Shown here one piece after another: positions 1 to 13,760 of a stretch of DNA of 64,000 bases. Origin of the DNA: Paramecium sonneborni (Eukaryota; Ciliophora; Oligohymenophorea; Peniculida; Parameciidae); assembly GCA_905182985.1 (NCBI GenBank), contig CAJJDN010000029.1, positions 126,662-190,661 on the forward strand. Direction: 5' to 3'. The notes beneath the pieces are model-generated. The model was not told the DNA's origin and did no database searches. It saw only the letters and a program-made list of their open reading frames with translations. How positions within the stretch are numbered: the first letter of the stretch is position 1; each line of letters starts with the position of its first letter. A program made the position numbers and the translations under genes.

Positions 1-687
1 AGGTGTTGTTTATTGTTTCTAACATAAAAATTTATGGAGTATCATTAATAAAGCATTCATAAGTAGATAAACATGTTGATTTAATTACAAAAATTTAATT
101 ATTAAAAATAAAAAAATCTTTTTATTTATTATAATATATTACAAAATACTTTGTTGTTTAAAATGCCAAAAAAATTAAAATACCCTAATAATTGATTTGA
201 ATATTTTTTTACTTAAATTTTTTACTAAAAATAAGTTAATGAATTTAAAATAAATAACTGGAATAAATTTTATATAATTATTTCTGATTAATTTTTACAT
301 TGTAGAAATACATGTTTTATGAAATTATTTATTCAATTGTTGTAAATATTTCAATATTAGTCAAATATAAGTTTTATAAATTTTAACTTTTTGTTTGCTA
401 ACTTCTTTTTAAAACCTATTATGTTCTTATTGAATAATATACTAAAGAAATTAAACATGAATTATTTTAATAAGAGAAATCAAAAAATAAGAACAAATCT
501 GATTTCTTTCTCCGTTTTTTTTGTTTAATTTAATTGCTCTTTTTTTAATTTTTTATTAAATATTTTATGAATTTATTTAAGTATGTAATGTACTTTTGGA
601 TACCTTTAATATATATATCTCTATTTATAAATATATAAATATTTCCAATCAAAGAAATTATTTTTTTAACAAATAAATATTTATTTT
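1..687. other. AT-rich intergenic region at the window edge
   Basis: No gene is supported here. The sequence is very AT-rich with homopolymer runs, and no frame gives a protein-like translation in the UGA-only-stop code. The right part must hold the promoter and short 5' UTR of the giant membrane protein gene. I see no recognisable motif. Confidence 0.6.
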
Positions 688-3600
688 ATGAGAATGATTT
701 TATTATATCATTATTCATTAATACTTTCTATAAGTGCAGTTATTTACAAGATAGATTAATTCACATCAGTGACAAGAATAGTTACTAATTGGAATAATTA
801 AAATTTATTATTAGGAAGCTATTCGAAATATACTCCATTTAATAATTTTGAAGGTTAAGTTTTTAATAGTGAAGCAAATTTACAATTAATTTATGCTGGT
901 CTTGATTTAGAAGATTAGAATGTAAGGTTATTACATTTCGTAGAATTTAATGAGTAAAATAAATAAATTAAGCATGTTATAAAGATTATAACATTATCAA
1001 ATACTATTTAGGAGGAATTTTTAATAGACCATAAGAATTATGAAGGACTTTGGATTTCATAATATATGTACTTTGATTAGTAGTAGTTAATAATTGGTAT
1101 TAAATAAAAAAATGGATTCCAAGAAAAATCAATATCTACAGATTATTTTACAAATAACTAGTTTCTTTTAATTATTGGAAGTGGTTTGAAGGTAAATTAA
1201 AATTTAAATTTAGATTTTTGATTCATTCATAGATTAAACTCTTTTATTGGGCAGTTTTCAAGGAAATACTAATTTTTTTTTGGAAGAAGATTTTTCAATT
1301 TTGAATGAAGTAAGTTTTTTTGAGAAATGTGTTCCCTTAACAAATAATACAATATCAGATTATTTTACTTATAAGATTGATTCATACAAAAAGTTTTAAA
1401 TTGAAAAAGATTATATGGATTCATTTTATCTACAATTTTGGGTGAAAATATTATCTAAGGAAGAATTAAAAAATACTATATTAAGATTATCCATTAATAA
1501 ATCCTCCAATATTATAGGATCAATAGGAAGTAATAGTGTAATTATAAATTATGAATATATATTATTTTAGGGATGGACTTATTATATTGAATATTATTCT
1601 TATGATTTTCCATTTATAAAAGAAGCCACTAATGATGCATATAAATAATTCTTTTAAGATTCTATTTCAATTGAATTCATAACAGATTGGCATTTAATTA
1701 AAGTAGAATATTTGGAGAAATAATTAATGATTTAATTAGAGAGTTTTATTCTAGAAGAATAGAAAATAAAATATTTTAAAAATGTAAATTAATTTACAAA
1801 TACTAAAATGATATTATATTTTGGAGGTAATTAATAAGAAAAGAGTTAAAATAGTGGAGAAATTGGTTCTGTAATTTTTAAAAATTGTTTAGATTAAAAC
1901 TAATAAGTTTAATATTGTCATTATTCATGTAAAACATGTTTTGGACCATTTAAATCTTAATGTTTGAGTTGTTTTGATTAATAAAATAGAATATTTGATC
2001 CTTAAAAACATAGTTGTAATTGCAAATTATGGCATTATGAAAATAAAAATGATAATTATTGTATTGGAAATGAATAAAATTAATATATAGAAATAAAAGA
2101 GTATTTAAATAATGATCCTATGTATGATGAGAATGATAATTAAAAAACCTGTGCTTTTGGTTATTTTTCATATAAAGATGAGTGTATTCAATGGTACAAA
2201 TAAATATATATTGTAGTCCATCAGCATCATAAAAAGGATATGTTTAATGTGTTGAATGTTTAATGAATCCTGATACTTGGGTATATGATGGTATTTGTGG
2301 AGATGTTTATATGCCATCTAAAAATATAGAGAATGGTGTATATAATGATGTTTTTGGTTTTTCAGGTTATTTTCAACCTTATTATATCTTAATTGATTAT
2401 GAATTAAATTCTTGTGGAGGATGTCTTTCATGTACGGAAGATTACTATTTATAAGGATATTCTCGTTGTTTTGTATATCCTTTTAAACATTTAGATAAAA
2501 TCTTATATATAGAATGTAGATCTGGATATAATGATCAACTTTATAAATGTAATGAAAGACCACCATTACCTCCAAGAAAACCTTGTGATTAATATTGTTA
2601 ATCATGTAGTTATGATGGTTGTAATTATTGTAAAAGTACAACCAAATATTTTATGACTTGGTAAAATATATGTAGAGAATGTTTAATATAAAATTGCAAA
2701 TATTGTTTCTAATATAATAGATTTGATCATAGTTAAGTTTCAGCAATTGCTAATGTTGCAGGAATTCTTTTATCCTAAAATGAAGAAGATTATATTATAG
2801 CATGTTCTCTATGTAATTCAGGTTATGTATTTGATTTCTAAATTAACTAATGCATTTAAAAATAAATACCCCTTCCTTGTTTAACAGGTTTTATAAATTA
2901 AGACTTGGAATTTGTTTGTACTAATTATTAAGGTACTTTTAATCAATAAGAAAATAATTAAGTTGCATAATTTCATGATTGCTAAAAGTATTTTAGTAAT
3001 TGCAAATCTTGTATTTAAGATTCCTTTAAAATGATTTATTGTATCAGTTGTTTTGATGGATATTATCTATAATATAAAAATGGTTTATGTATATCATGTT
3101 CTACCTTATTTTCAAATGCTAAAACTTGTAGTATTGAAACTTCTACTCATGATTCATGGAAATATGATGTAGTAAGTTTTTATTTAAATTTTATTCGCGA
3201 TAGCTCACCAATTTAATTATCTGGATTATATTATTAGACATATTATTTCCTGAATGAATGTTAAGAAGGTTATATTCCATATAACACAAAATGTATTTCA
3301 GAAATAGATAACTAGTGTATCATATGGGACTCTAACTATAACTTTTGTGTAAAATGTAGAAATTTATATGAAGAATATGATGCTTAATCTTACTTTGATA
3401 ATAAATGTTAAATATGTCCATATCCTTGCAGGGTTTGTACTCCTATTTCTTAAACTCAAATTAATTCAATAAATCCTTATTTTATATATAATGAACTTAC
3501 TAAAATCTAAACTCATAGATGTTTCTTAAATCAAATATAAGATTAAGCCTTTATACATCAATTATCAGGATAGTTATTACCTAAAGATGCAAAAAATTAA

Positions 3601-6600
3601 AAATACTTACTTAAAATATAACGTTCAAATTTTCCAGATGCCACTATTTCTAATGTTCAAAATTATATTGATTTTGAATATTTAAAAAAAAGAAAAGTTA
3701 CAACATATATTGATAATTACAATGCTTTTAGACAAGAAGATCCTATTAACTTAAGAGAAATCCTTTTTTTTATTTTCAATTCAACTGTTCTCTATGATGG
3801 ATTTAATGATACCTATCATGAAAAATAAATCTCTATAACTAATTAAACTACTGTAAATGTTTAAAATGTTAGATTTTTTTCTTAAAAAAACTCCTTTACT
3901 ATTTCCTCTTATTATGGTCTTAACATATACATCAATAATATTACTTTGAGTAGTTTTTAGAGATAAACCCCCATTTTTTAAATTACTAATTTTACACAAA
4001 TATATATTTCAAAAATAGAAATTGATGAACTTACATTAATCAATACTTCCTTATTTATCTTAAAAAAAAATTATGATTTAAATAAATCTTTTTAAATAAT
4101 AATAGAAGAAATTTCATTTAAAAACTGTACTTTTTATAATAGTTCATTTCTTTAACTTTAAACTAAACTAAAATATATTGAATAATTTTAAATTAAGAAA
4201 ATTATACTAAATAATTGTTCAATAACAAATTCTGAATTTTTTAAATTCTAAAGTTAATCAACAGTAGCAAATTAATTTGTTTTAGTAAATTTAGAAATTA
4301 AAAATTCTAATTTTACGAATAGTTAATTTTTATCTCTTTAAAACTCAAACTTTGTCATTATTGCTGGAATAATGATACAAAATTGTTTATTGAATTAAAC
4401 AATTCTCATATCACTAAATCATAATAGCTTATTATAAAATATTCATTTTATTAATATAATTGTAGATTATTCTTAATTCTTTATCTTTTTGTAATCACTA
4501 AATTAAAAAAGCATTCATAAAATAGATGGAATATTTATGGAGAATATATTTGTATGCAGTGAGAATCTAATAAAAATTTAATAGGATTTATAAGAAAATT
4601 CGACGATTGAATTAAAAAATATTAAATTAAATTAAATTTAGTTTAATTCTAATTATTTAAATAATGAGGAAGAAAAACTGGCAATTTGTTTATTCAATTT
4701 ATAAAGCTATAAAATTGATATATTACTATTGAAGAATGATTAAATTAATTTTTTTTGGATTTTTTGTATTGACTATTCAAACATAATTAATATTGAAGAA
4801 ATAGAGATTAATTCATTTTAGCAACTTTAATATAATCTCGTTGATAATTACTCAAAACCGTATTTTAATTTATTAAACGCAGGATTTATTTAACTAAAAA
4901 AAATACAAAAAGCAACTTTTTCAAATATTCTAATTAAATGTTAAAATTTAATAGATTCATCTATGATATATATAAATACAAGAATAGAATAATAATTAAA
5001 AGATCAATAAATAATATTTTCAAATATCTCTTTTGAAAATAATTTTTTGGTAAAACTCTAAAGTTTTTCAATTACAACATTATTATATCTTGAATCTGAG
5101 GATAGATGTAATATATTGATAACTAATATAACTTTTATTTCAAATTATGCAGTACATTAAATTTTTGACTCATTTACAATCTCTTCTAGTATGATTTGTA
5201 TAATGACTTAATATTTGACATAAATAAAAAATGCTTAATTTTATGAAAATTAATTTTATAATTCAAGTTTTCCTGCTTTATATATTAAATCATAGTATAT
5301 ATAAATTGAGCAAATGAATTCATAAGATACTCAAGAATTTGATTTGACCAAATAAGGATTTGAGACTCATTACTTCGAAAATGGAGGTTTTTCTAATTTA
5401 TTTGCATCTTAAATCATAATAATTGATTCTAAATTTATAAATTCATAAGCTTAAGAAGCTGAATATTTATATATTATACTTTATAATTAAGGATATTTGT
5501 AAATTAATAATACCTCATTTATAAATATAATTGTATCATCTAAGGAGAACTCTAACTCTAGTAGAGCAGTAATTGTAGTAGATGCTGCAAGTTCAAATAT
5601 GAATTTTGAAATGAATAATATTTTAGTATCAAATATAATAAGTAAGCATTCATCAGGTTTTTTAAAAATAATTTCTTCTAAAATTAAAAATTTACTCAAA
5701 TTAAATAATTTAATAGTTAAAAATGTTTTATCTAAGTAAAACACCTTTTTAGATATAGAATGCACAAATTAAGCTGATAATTTAGTTGATATTGCAGATT
5801 TTTAAATGAAATTAGAAAAAGATTTTTTTTTTAAATATCAATATTTTATTGGATTTAGTTAAAATTCCAATTAATAGTCTTAAGGAATGCTTTTCATAAC
5901 AAATAGGTATAAATAAATGAATAATTATTTAGTTCGATAATATTTTTCAATTTACATTTTAGTGGTTTTGCTCCTATGACTATTTTAAACCTTTTAGATA
6001 ATTTTAAGATTTTGGTCAATTCTTTAGTTTTAGAATAAATAGAGGTTGCTACAAAGAATTTAAATATAATAAAATAGGAAGATTAAAGCAATTAAATAAG
6101 ATTAACAGATATCTATCTTTCGTAATTTACAATTAAAAACTTATTTAATGAACTTGATTTTAATGTGGAATCATTCTTTGAAATTATACATACTTTACCT
6201 AAGAGATTAATATTGAAAGATATTTTTATTTTAAACAATACATGTTAAGCTTGTTAAAAGGGATTAATATTGATAGAATAATTTGAAAAACTTATCATTA
6301 ATAATTTAATAATCTACTAAAATTAATGTGGTTAATAGACTTGTTTGATATTAAATAAGATTGATCAAAGTTTTATTTAATAAAGCAAATTTATTAGAAA
6401 TACAGGAACTTAAGGTGGAGTTATAAACATAAAATCAAATAAAGTTTAGATGAAAAATATTGAATTTATACTTAATTAAGCTGAAAATGGTGGAGCTATA
6501 TTTTAATAATTATTTATAAAATAGGAAACAATAATATCTAATTTATATTTAATATAAAATAGAGCTAAAATTGGAGGAGCAATTTATTCAGAAAATCATA

Positions 6601-8971
6601 GTTTTGAATTTAAGGATTTAATAAATATGTATTTTTTGGAAAATAAAGGAGAGATGTATATAAATAATATTAAAGAAAATCCATCATAACTTAGAATATC
6701 AATATTTGATTAAGAATTAGAGACTAAATCAAAATAAAATATTGGAACACCTAATTTTGAAAAATATAAGACTCAAAACAACATAATTTATATACCAAGT
6801 GGCTAATAAATAAATAATTATAGTATTTAGAATCTAGAAAATTAAACCTTTTTGGAGTATAATTTAAATCCAAAACTCTATGGCACTAATAATTTAGGTG
6901 AGAAATAAATAAATTTATAGAATTATTAATGTTTATTATAATAAATAAATAAATTAGGAAAAATAATACCAAGTGAAGATCAAATAATTCCATATGATAT
7001 TGAGAGTTAATCATTTGATTTTTCATCTTTAATAATTCGTTTAGATCCATATTCTAAGGATGATATAACCTTTTTATTTGATTGCAATTGTTTTTCTGAA
7101 AGTAAATATAAATTCTTAATAAATGTAAAATCATTTCCATGCCAATTAGGTGAGTTTTATTATTTTAATTAATGTATGAAATGCGATGAATCTAAAGGAT
7201 TTTATTCAGTTGAAACTAAAGCTACTTTTTGTTAGAAAATAGATCCAAAAATTATAAAATCAAATACTGCTAATGAAATTGAATTATAACCTGGATATTG
7301 GAGACCCAATTATCGTAATAAATTTATCAATAAATGCTCAAAATAAAAGATTTTATGTCTAGGTGGATGGAAACCAGGAGATAAATCTTGTAGTTTAGGT
7401 TATATTGGTGCATTATGTGAAGAATGTGATATATACAATATCAAAGGAGACGGCTAATTTTATAAAAATTAAAACAATAAATGTGTTTATTGTAGTAATT
7501 TTGGAGTTTCTATAGTAATCTCTCTAATTTTTGGATTGCTGTATAAATTTTTAATTATTTATATAGAACCATAGGTTCAATGATCCTTACTGTAAGCAGT
7601 GTAAATACTATATTCAAAAGTTTTCTTAAATTTAAACTCACATCTAAATATTACAAAATTCTATTTAATCATAGTTTAGGTAAGTATTTATTATATTTAG
7701 ATTAATCTGCTGCATTAATTAAAACCGTTGTTAATTATTTTTAGATTTTAGTTACAATAAAATCTTTTTAACTTGAACTTTATTTTAATTTTAATGATAT
7801 ACTTACTCCTTTAAGTAATCCTATAGGCACAACATCCTATTCTTATGAATGTTTCTTAAGCAAATAAGCAAATATGTAAATAATCTATATTAGTCTCATT
7901 ATAAACATCCTAGCTCCTATTTTTTTCTATTCAATATTTTCAACTATGTACTTACTTTTGATTTATAAAAAAAAACTAAAGTTGACTCCAACTATATATG
8001 CTACTGCCATATTATATTTATTTTTTTATGCCTAACCAAATATCATTCTAGAATTAGGAGAATTGATCACTTTAAGAAACATTTCAGAAATTAATTACAT
8101 AAATAGAAATGTTTCTATACTATACTTTACAAGCACTCATATTTCCTGGGTTTTATTTTTCATAACACCTGTTTTACTCATAATTGGAATTATCATTCCT
8201 ATTATTTTATTTCTTATTTTGTATAATAAAAAAAATCATTTTAATCAAGAAAAAGTCAGAAAAATTTGGGGTTACATATTTAATGATTATAAAGAATCTT
8301 CATTTTATTGGGAAATTATTAGAGTTTCTGAAAGGGAAATTATTTTATTGTCACTTATAGTTTTTGAAGAATAAATTGAAATTAAAGGTATTTTAACATT
8401 TTTAATATTGTTTTTATATCACATTATTGTTTAAATCAAAAAACCTTTTCACATGGATTCTTTAAATCGATTTGAATAAAAATGTATTTCTATATCCAGT
8501 TTAATTTTTCTAATTTGTGGCATTAAATATCAAATTTAATAATAACAAATAATTTAAATTGATTACATCTTATAGACACTACTACTCTTGGTTTTCATCT
8601 ATTTTTTTTGGATTTTAATAACTTAAACTATTTAAACTTACTATCAAAAATATAGTGATAGATTAGATGGTATTAGAAAGATAGTAATAACGAGAAGCCC
8701 AAAAATTATAAAATTATGCCCCTTTTTGAAAACTTATCTAAAATTACGAGTCGATACAAAAATTAAAATGAAAGATAGGGTTAAATTAATTAAAGAATCT
8801 TTACTTATGTCTAAAGCTTAAAACGTATAAAATAGTTACCATTGGAACTTAAACTCTTTTTCTGTCTAAAAAAGTATTTATCATGAAGAATAAGCATCAA
8901 ATTTTATAAATGTATAGAAGGGATAAAAAGAGTAAACTCATTTAGTAAAAGATTTGGTTAAGTTTAATTGA
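688..8971 (+). CDS. Giant Cys-rich, beta-helix-like polytopic membrane protein
   Basis: Predicted protein of about 2728 residues in the code where only TGA stops. Four introns restore one frame: 1192-1213, 2194-2216, 5907-5932 and 7541-7566; the spliced length divides by three. A hydrophobic N-terminus looks like a signal peptide. Residues about 390-910 are full of CxxC-type repeats resembling furin/EGF-like Cys-rich regions of ciliate surface proteins. A long Asn/Ile/Ser-rich stretch follows; near residues 1880-1950 it has N-x-A-x-x-GGAI-type repeats that suggest a pectin-lyase-like beta-helix. Residues about 2250-2620 carry several membrane segments, including the motif VRKIWGYIFNDYKESSFYWE, which I recall from a large ciliate family of uncharacterised transmembrane proteins. 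A cytosolic Lys/Gln-rich tail ends at TGA 8969-8971. Probably a cell-surface protein; the ligand is unknown. A possible extra 21-nt intron at 7679-7699 would not change the frame. Confidence 0.8.
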
Positions 8972-9448
8972 TCATATTAATTATGTTGTAAATATAATAA
9001 TAGTTATGCAAATTTATTTATCTTTTATATCATTCTTATTTTTATGTATATTTATTACATTTTTAAATAATTTTTTTGTATTTAAAATCATAAACCTTCA
9101 ATAACCAATCCATTTTAAAGAAAAATTAAATAAATAAAACTGGTGATTAAAATTGAAAAAAAAAATTATAAATTGATATTAAAAAATCTTAATAAATGAA
9201 GTTTTGAAAATATTTATTTATTTTATAATTCATAATTTAAAATAGAGAAGATAAAAATATTTAAATAAGTAAACAAAAACTATTCTGATCGTATGCCAAA
9301 AATTTTAAAAACTATAAAAAAGGCAAAATATATTAAAGAATTAATATATTTTATTTTTTAACAAGATTATAAAAAATTCTATGAAAGAGTTTATATTTTA
9401 AATATGAGAATAAATAATATTTATAATTAATCTGAGAAGTCAAAGTTA
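8972..9448. other. Intergenic region between convergent genes
   Basis: This 477-bp AT-rich spacer separates the giant membrane protein gene (+) from the convergent 410-aa gene (-). No coding signal or repeat was recognised. It should contain both 3' ends; I see no defined terminator motif. Confidence 0.5.
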
Positions 9449-10681
9449 TCAAACTTTAATCTACAATTATCCGAAAGTAATATTTTTTTAATGCTTTTTT
9501 TTTGGTGCATTAATGATATTTCGTGAAAGAGTTTTTTTAGGACTTGGTTTATTTCTGGATTAGGTAGTTGGTGAAATATTTGTGAGTGTAAATTGTGAAA
9601 AAGGTTTATTTTATAATGGAAGAAGTTAAATTTTTGGTTTTTTTCTTTTTTCATCTAGTAATTTAATTGAAGGTATAGGTGAACATCTACTAATATTATT
9701 GATGAATGGAGAAATGTTATTAATAGTGGATCTTTGTTCTAGTAGATTTATATTAAGTTGTTTGGTACATGGACTCATTAATTCTTTAATTTTACTTTAG
9801 CCTAATTATGATTTATCTACTAAACTTTATAAAGTTCTTGGATTATATTTTAAGATATTTTTGTAAGCTTGTTTAGGATTAGGAGTAGTTAATTGTTTAA
9901 TATTAAGAATATTTTCTTCATCTGTCTGATCATCATCTTCTTCATCTTCTTATTATAAAATATGAAGATTGGCTAAATTTTGATTAGATTAATCTTCATT
10001 CTTTTTATCATCTTCTTCAAATTTATTAAGTCTAAGATGAAGTGTGAAATCATCTTAGGAACCAGTTTGTTTAATTAATTTAACTTTACCATCTTCTACT
10101 AATTCTAATCTAAATATTAATTATGACTCAAATGGTGCAGTAATAGGTAAATAGAAAGTTTTTAGTCTTTAAGAAAAGGATTAAACCTTTGAATTTTTTT
10201 TATCGGTAAATAGTTTACGAGGAGATAAAGAATTGTACCTATGAAAAAAAATGGAAGATCTTTAATTTTGTTTAGTAGGTGTTTAGACAGCTTCAATAGA
10301 ATAAAGACTTGATTGATTAGGTATACTAGCCTAATGATTGTAAAATACAGTATTATGGTGTCTATTTTATCTTTTTTTTGGTTGACATTCTTATTATTAC
10401 ATAATGTCGATAATAGTTTTTTTTTGAATAAGATGTCTTTTATTACTCATCTTCATTCGTTTTCTTTATTATAATTTTTCCTTTTGCTCTTTATTTTTTG
10501 TAATAATATGATGGTAGGGTTAAAATAATGGTAGTACTGTTGTGATATATAGCATTTTTTTATTATGTGATCCACAATCTTAACATTCACAAGAGCGTTT
10601 TCTATTAAAATTGATAGATTATTGAATATATAATTGTTAGGTTTGATTTTTGAATGATAATGAAGTTAATCGATTTCTCAT
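9449..10681 (-). CDS. Unknown 410-aa Gln/Ser/Pro-rich protein
   Basis: Single uninterrupted frame of 411 codons on the minus strand (TAA/TAG as Gln), from ATG at 10681 to TGA at 9449-9451, with no intron needed. I do not recognise the family. Near the N-terminus there is a small Cys cluster, CECQDCGSH. A central region reads FRLELVEDGKVKLIKQTG, which looks like a beta-rich module. An acidic tract rich in Glu and Asp follows. The C-terminal half has many Ser/Thr-Pro and Lys residues, as in disordered regions regulated by phosphorylation. No membrane segment or signal peptide is visible. It is divergent from CCT5 with 146 bp between start codons, so the two may share a promoter region. Function not assigned. 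Confidence 0.65.
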
Positions 10682-10827
10682 ATATTAATAAATTATTATG
10701 ATAATATAGATTTAAATTAAAATTGTATAATAAGTACATAATAAATAATAAATTTCTTTTATAGGAATTAAATTTCTCCGGGTAATTGAGAAGCAGTGAT
10801 TAAATTTTAAAAATATTTATTTAAAAT
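10682..10827. promoter_or_regulatory. Divergent intergenic region, 410-aa gene and CCT5
   Basis: This 146-bp AT-rich spacer lies between two divergent start codons and so should carry both promoters. It is almost pure A/T apart from a small GC-containing patch (tctccgggtaattgag) about 50 bp upstream of CCT5. No known ciliate promoter motif was recognised. Confidence 0.4.
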
Positions 10828-12533
10828 ATGAGTTTAGCATTTGATGATTATGGCAGACCTTATATAATATTGAGAGAATAAGGATCAAAGAAAAGAATGA
10901 AGGGATTGGAAGCATATAAAAGCAATATATTGGCAGCTAAAGCAATAGCTAATACATTGTCTTCTTCTCTTGGTCCAAAAGGAATGGATAAAATGTTAGT
11001 ATCAGCTGATGGAGATGTAGCTGTTACAAATGATGGTGCAACAATAGTAGAAAAAATGGTAAAAATAATTAAATAATTAGGAAATATAACATCCAACAGC
11101 AAAATTACTAGTTGAATTGTCATAATCATAAGATGCAGAGATAGGAGATGGTACAACAGGAGTAGTTGTATTAGCTGGCAAATTATTAGAATAAGCATTA
11201 ACATTGTTAGATAAGGGAATACATCCATTAAAAATTAGTGATGGATTTGATAGAGCTTGTGATGTTGCTATAAGTAAAATTATATATTAAATTTAGAACA
11301 TTTAGATTAAATTGCTGAAGAAATTAATATTTAAGAAAATGATCATGAAGCACTTATTTAAGCTGCTTGTACAGCTTTAGGATCAAAAGTTGTATCAAAA
11401 AGAAAAAGAGAACTTGGAAAAATTGCAGTTACTGCTGTTTTAGATGTTGCAGATCTTACAAGAAAAGATGTCAATTTAGATTTAATTAAAATTCAAACCA
11501 AAACTGGAGGTAGTGTTGAAGATACTAGACTTATTTCTGGTATCTTAATTGATAAAGATATGAGTCATCCATAAATGAAAAAAGAGGTAACTGATGCTAA
11601 AATTTGTTTATTAACATGTCCATTTGAACCACCAAAACCTAAAACTAAACATAATATCAATATTTCTAATGCTGAAGATTATAAAAAACTTTATCAATAA
11701 GAATAATAATATTTTATTGATATGGTTAAACTTGTTAAAAATAGTGGTGCCAATATTGCATTATGTTAATGGGGATTTGATGATGAAGCTAATCATTTAT
11801 TATTATAGAATGAATTACCTGCTGTAAGATGGGTATCAGGTACAGATGTTGAATTAATTGCTATGGCTACTGGAGCTAGAATTATTCCAAGATTTTAAGA
11901 AATTACACCTTAAAAATTAGGATAGGCTGGATCCATTAAAGAAGTTCAATTTGGAACTTCTAATGAAAGAATGCTTGTTATTGAAAATTGTTAATGCACT
12001 AAAGCTGTTACTATTCTTATTAGAGGAGGCAGTCAAATGATTGTTGATGAAGCTAAAAGATCTATTCATGATGCCATTTGTGTCATTAGAAATCTAATTA
12101 AAGATAATAGAATTGTTTATGGTGGAGGATCTGCAGAATTAGCTTGTGCTCTCTAAGTTTTATAATATGCTGATGAAGTACATCAATATTTATATTAATT
12201 TTAGGTATCTTCAGTTGAATAGTATGCTGTAAGATCATTTGCTGATGCCCTAGAAGGAATTCCTAATTGCTTAGCAGATAATTGTGGTTTAAACCCCATC
12301 ACCTCTGTAGCTCAAGCAAAATCTAGATAATTAGCTGAAAAAAATCCTAGAATCGGAATTGATTGCATGGAATTAGTATATCTTTAAATTTTATTCTCAA
12401 GGGTACAAGTGATATGAAAGAATAAAGAATTTATGAAACTTTGAGCTCAAAAAAATAATAAATTTAATTGGCCACTTAAGTTGTTAAAATGATTTTAAAA
12501 ATTGATGATGTGATTGCTCCTGATGACTATTGA
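10828..12533 (+). CDS. CCT5: T-complex protein 1 subunit epsilon (CCT5)
   Basis: One of the eight subunits of the cytosolic TRiC/CCT chaperonin, which folds actin, tubulin and other proteins using ATP. The 535-aa translation aligns along its length with the eukaryotic subunit: an N-terminus with FDDYGRP, the nucleotide motifs [15 protein letters not shown] and GDGTTGVVV, apical-domain [14 protein letters not shown], and the late motif VYGGGSAEL. Four introns are needed: 11059-11080, 11274-11296, 12178-12204 and 12376-12401; after splicing the length is exactly 536 codons. TAA or TAG sits at glutamines that are conserved elsewhere, for example SHPQM at 11572-11574. Length and ending ([11 protein letters not shown]) are normal for the family (human 541). 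Essential housekeeping gene; intact. Confidence 0.97.
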
Positions 12534-12617
12534 GTATTAATAAAACAAATGTTCAAAAATACATTAATTTAATATATCTTTCAGATATTGAAAAATTTAA
12601 AAACTCTTTAATTATAT

Positions 12618-13709
12618 TCAATATTTTTTCTTTGATGGTGTTATTTTAGAAAGTACAAGATTGTTTTCCATTATGACTTTATCCATCTCATTTTTCCAAT
12701 ACTAAATTATATCAATTGTTGTATACTTTCACTTCAGTTTATAAATCTTAATATTACTTATTCCATTCATCTCTCAATCTTCTCTCCTTTTCTTCTTTTC
12801 TTTAAATCTATTTCTCCAACTATTTTATTTTGCTTTAAAGACTTGAGTTTTCATATTCTAATTATTTACATCTATCCAAATTATCATCACAATCTTACAA
12901 CTTTACCTCTAAATCAATTAATTTTTATCTTAACTCCTAAAAATTTAAATTTATAAATAATACTTTCTCCTTAACAGAAGACTTTTTTTAATTTAATTTA
13001 TTTTTCAAAATCTCTATTTCTTCCAAATATAATTCTTCTTTTGTTGCCATATCTTTTAGTTTCTTTTAAAGTTCCTATGCAACTTTTGGTTCCGATATTC
13101 TTGAATGCTGATTTGTCGTTTACAATGATTAAAACTAGAGCTCATACTTCTAATTTAATTCCTTTTCTTTATCTTTCATCATTTCTAAATTGATTTAAAA
13201 AATACTCTCATAATATTATCTTAATTCTTCTTGTTCAAAATTGTGTTCCTATTAATATTAATATAATTTATTCAAAGCATCCTTTGCTATCTCACTCTAT
13301 CCTTATAATTCTTCTAACAAATTTAATTCTGTCTATTTAAGTTGATGAATTGTCTCTTCATATGTCTACATTAGTTTTTCATATTGTTCTCTAAATTTAA
13401 TAATTTGAATATTTACTTTGTGCTATTGAAACTATCAATGTATTATTAATTTGCTTAATCATCTTATAATTACTATCGTAGTTCTGAAATCTACTTCTCA
13501 TATTCCTTCATTTTTTTTGTCAACTTATTTTCTTAATTTTTCAGGCTTGTTTATGATTTTTTTTATGTTTGACTTTTTGGTTTACTCTTATTCTTATCCT
13601 TTTACTATTTTTGAGCATTTCCTTCTTTGTTTAAAATAGGCCCTAAATTTTAATATATTTCAGATTCTGAATTGGAAGTATCAATTTTCCTTCCTCTTGA
13701 TTATCTCAT
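12618..13709 (-). CDS. Coiled-coil protein, unknown role
   Basis: Predicted protein of about 337-346 residues, start ATG at 13709, stop TGA at 12618-12620. Introns at complement 13391-13416 and 12702-12726 are required. A third, at 12937-12963 (27 nt, no stop), is optional, because both spliced and unspliced forms stay in frame; splicing gives the better heptad pattern. After a basic, Gln-rich head with repeated K/Q/S/P residues, nearly the whole chain is heptad-like and rich in Glu, Lys, Leu and Gln, for example EELQGQSEIAKDALNKLYQ, so a long coiled coil is predicted. No catalytic motif is seen. Only 51 bp separates it from the Cache gene upstream on the same strand. A cytoskeletal or ciliary structural role is plausible but is only inference. 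Confidence 0.7.
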
Positions 13710-13760
13710 AGAAATTATCAAGTTAAATAATAATTTTATTAACTATTTATTTAAATATAT

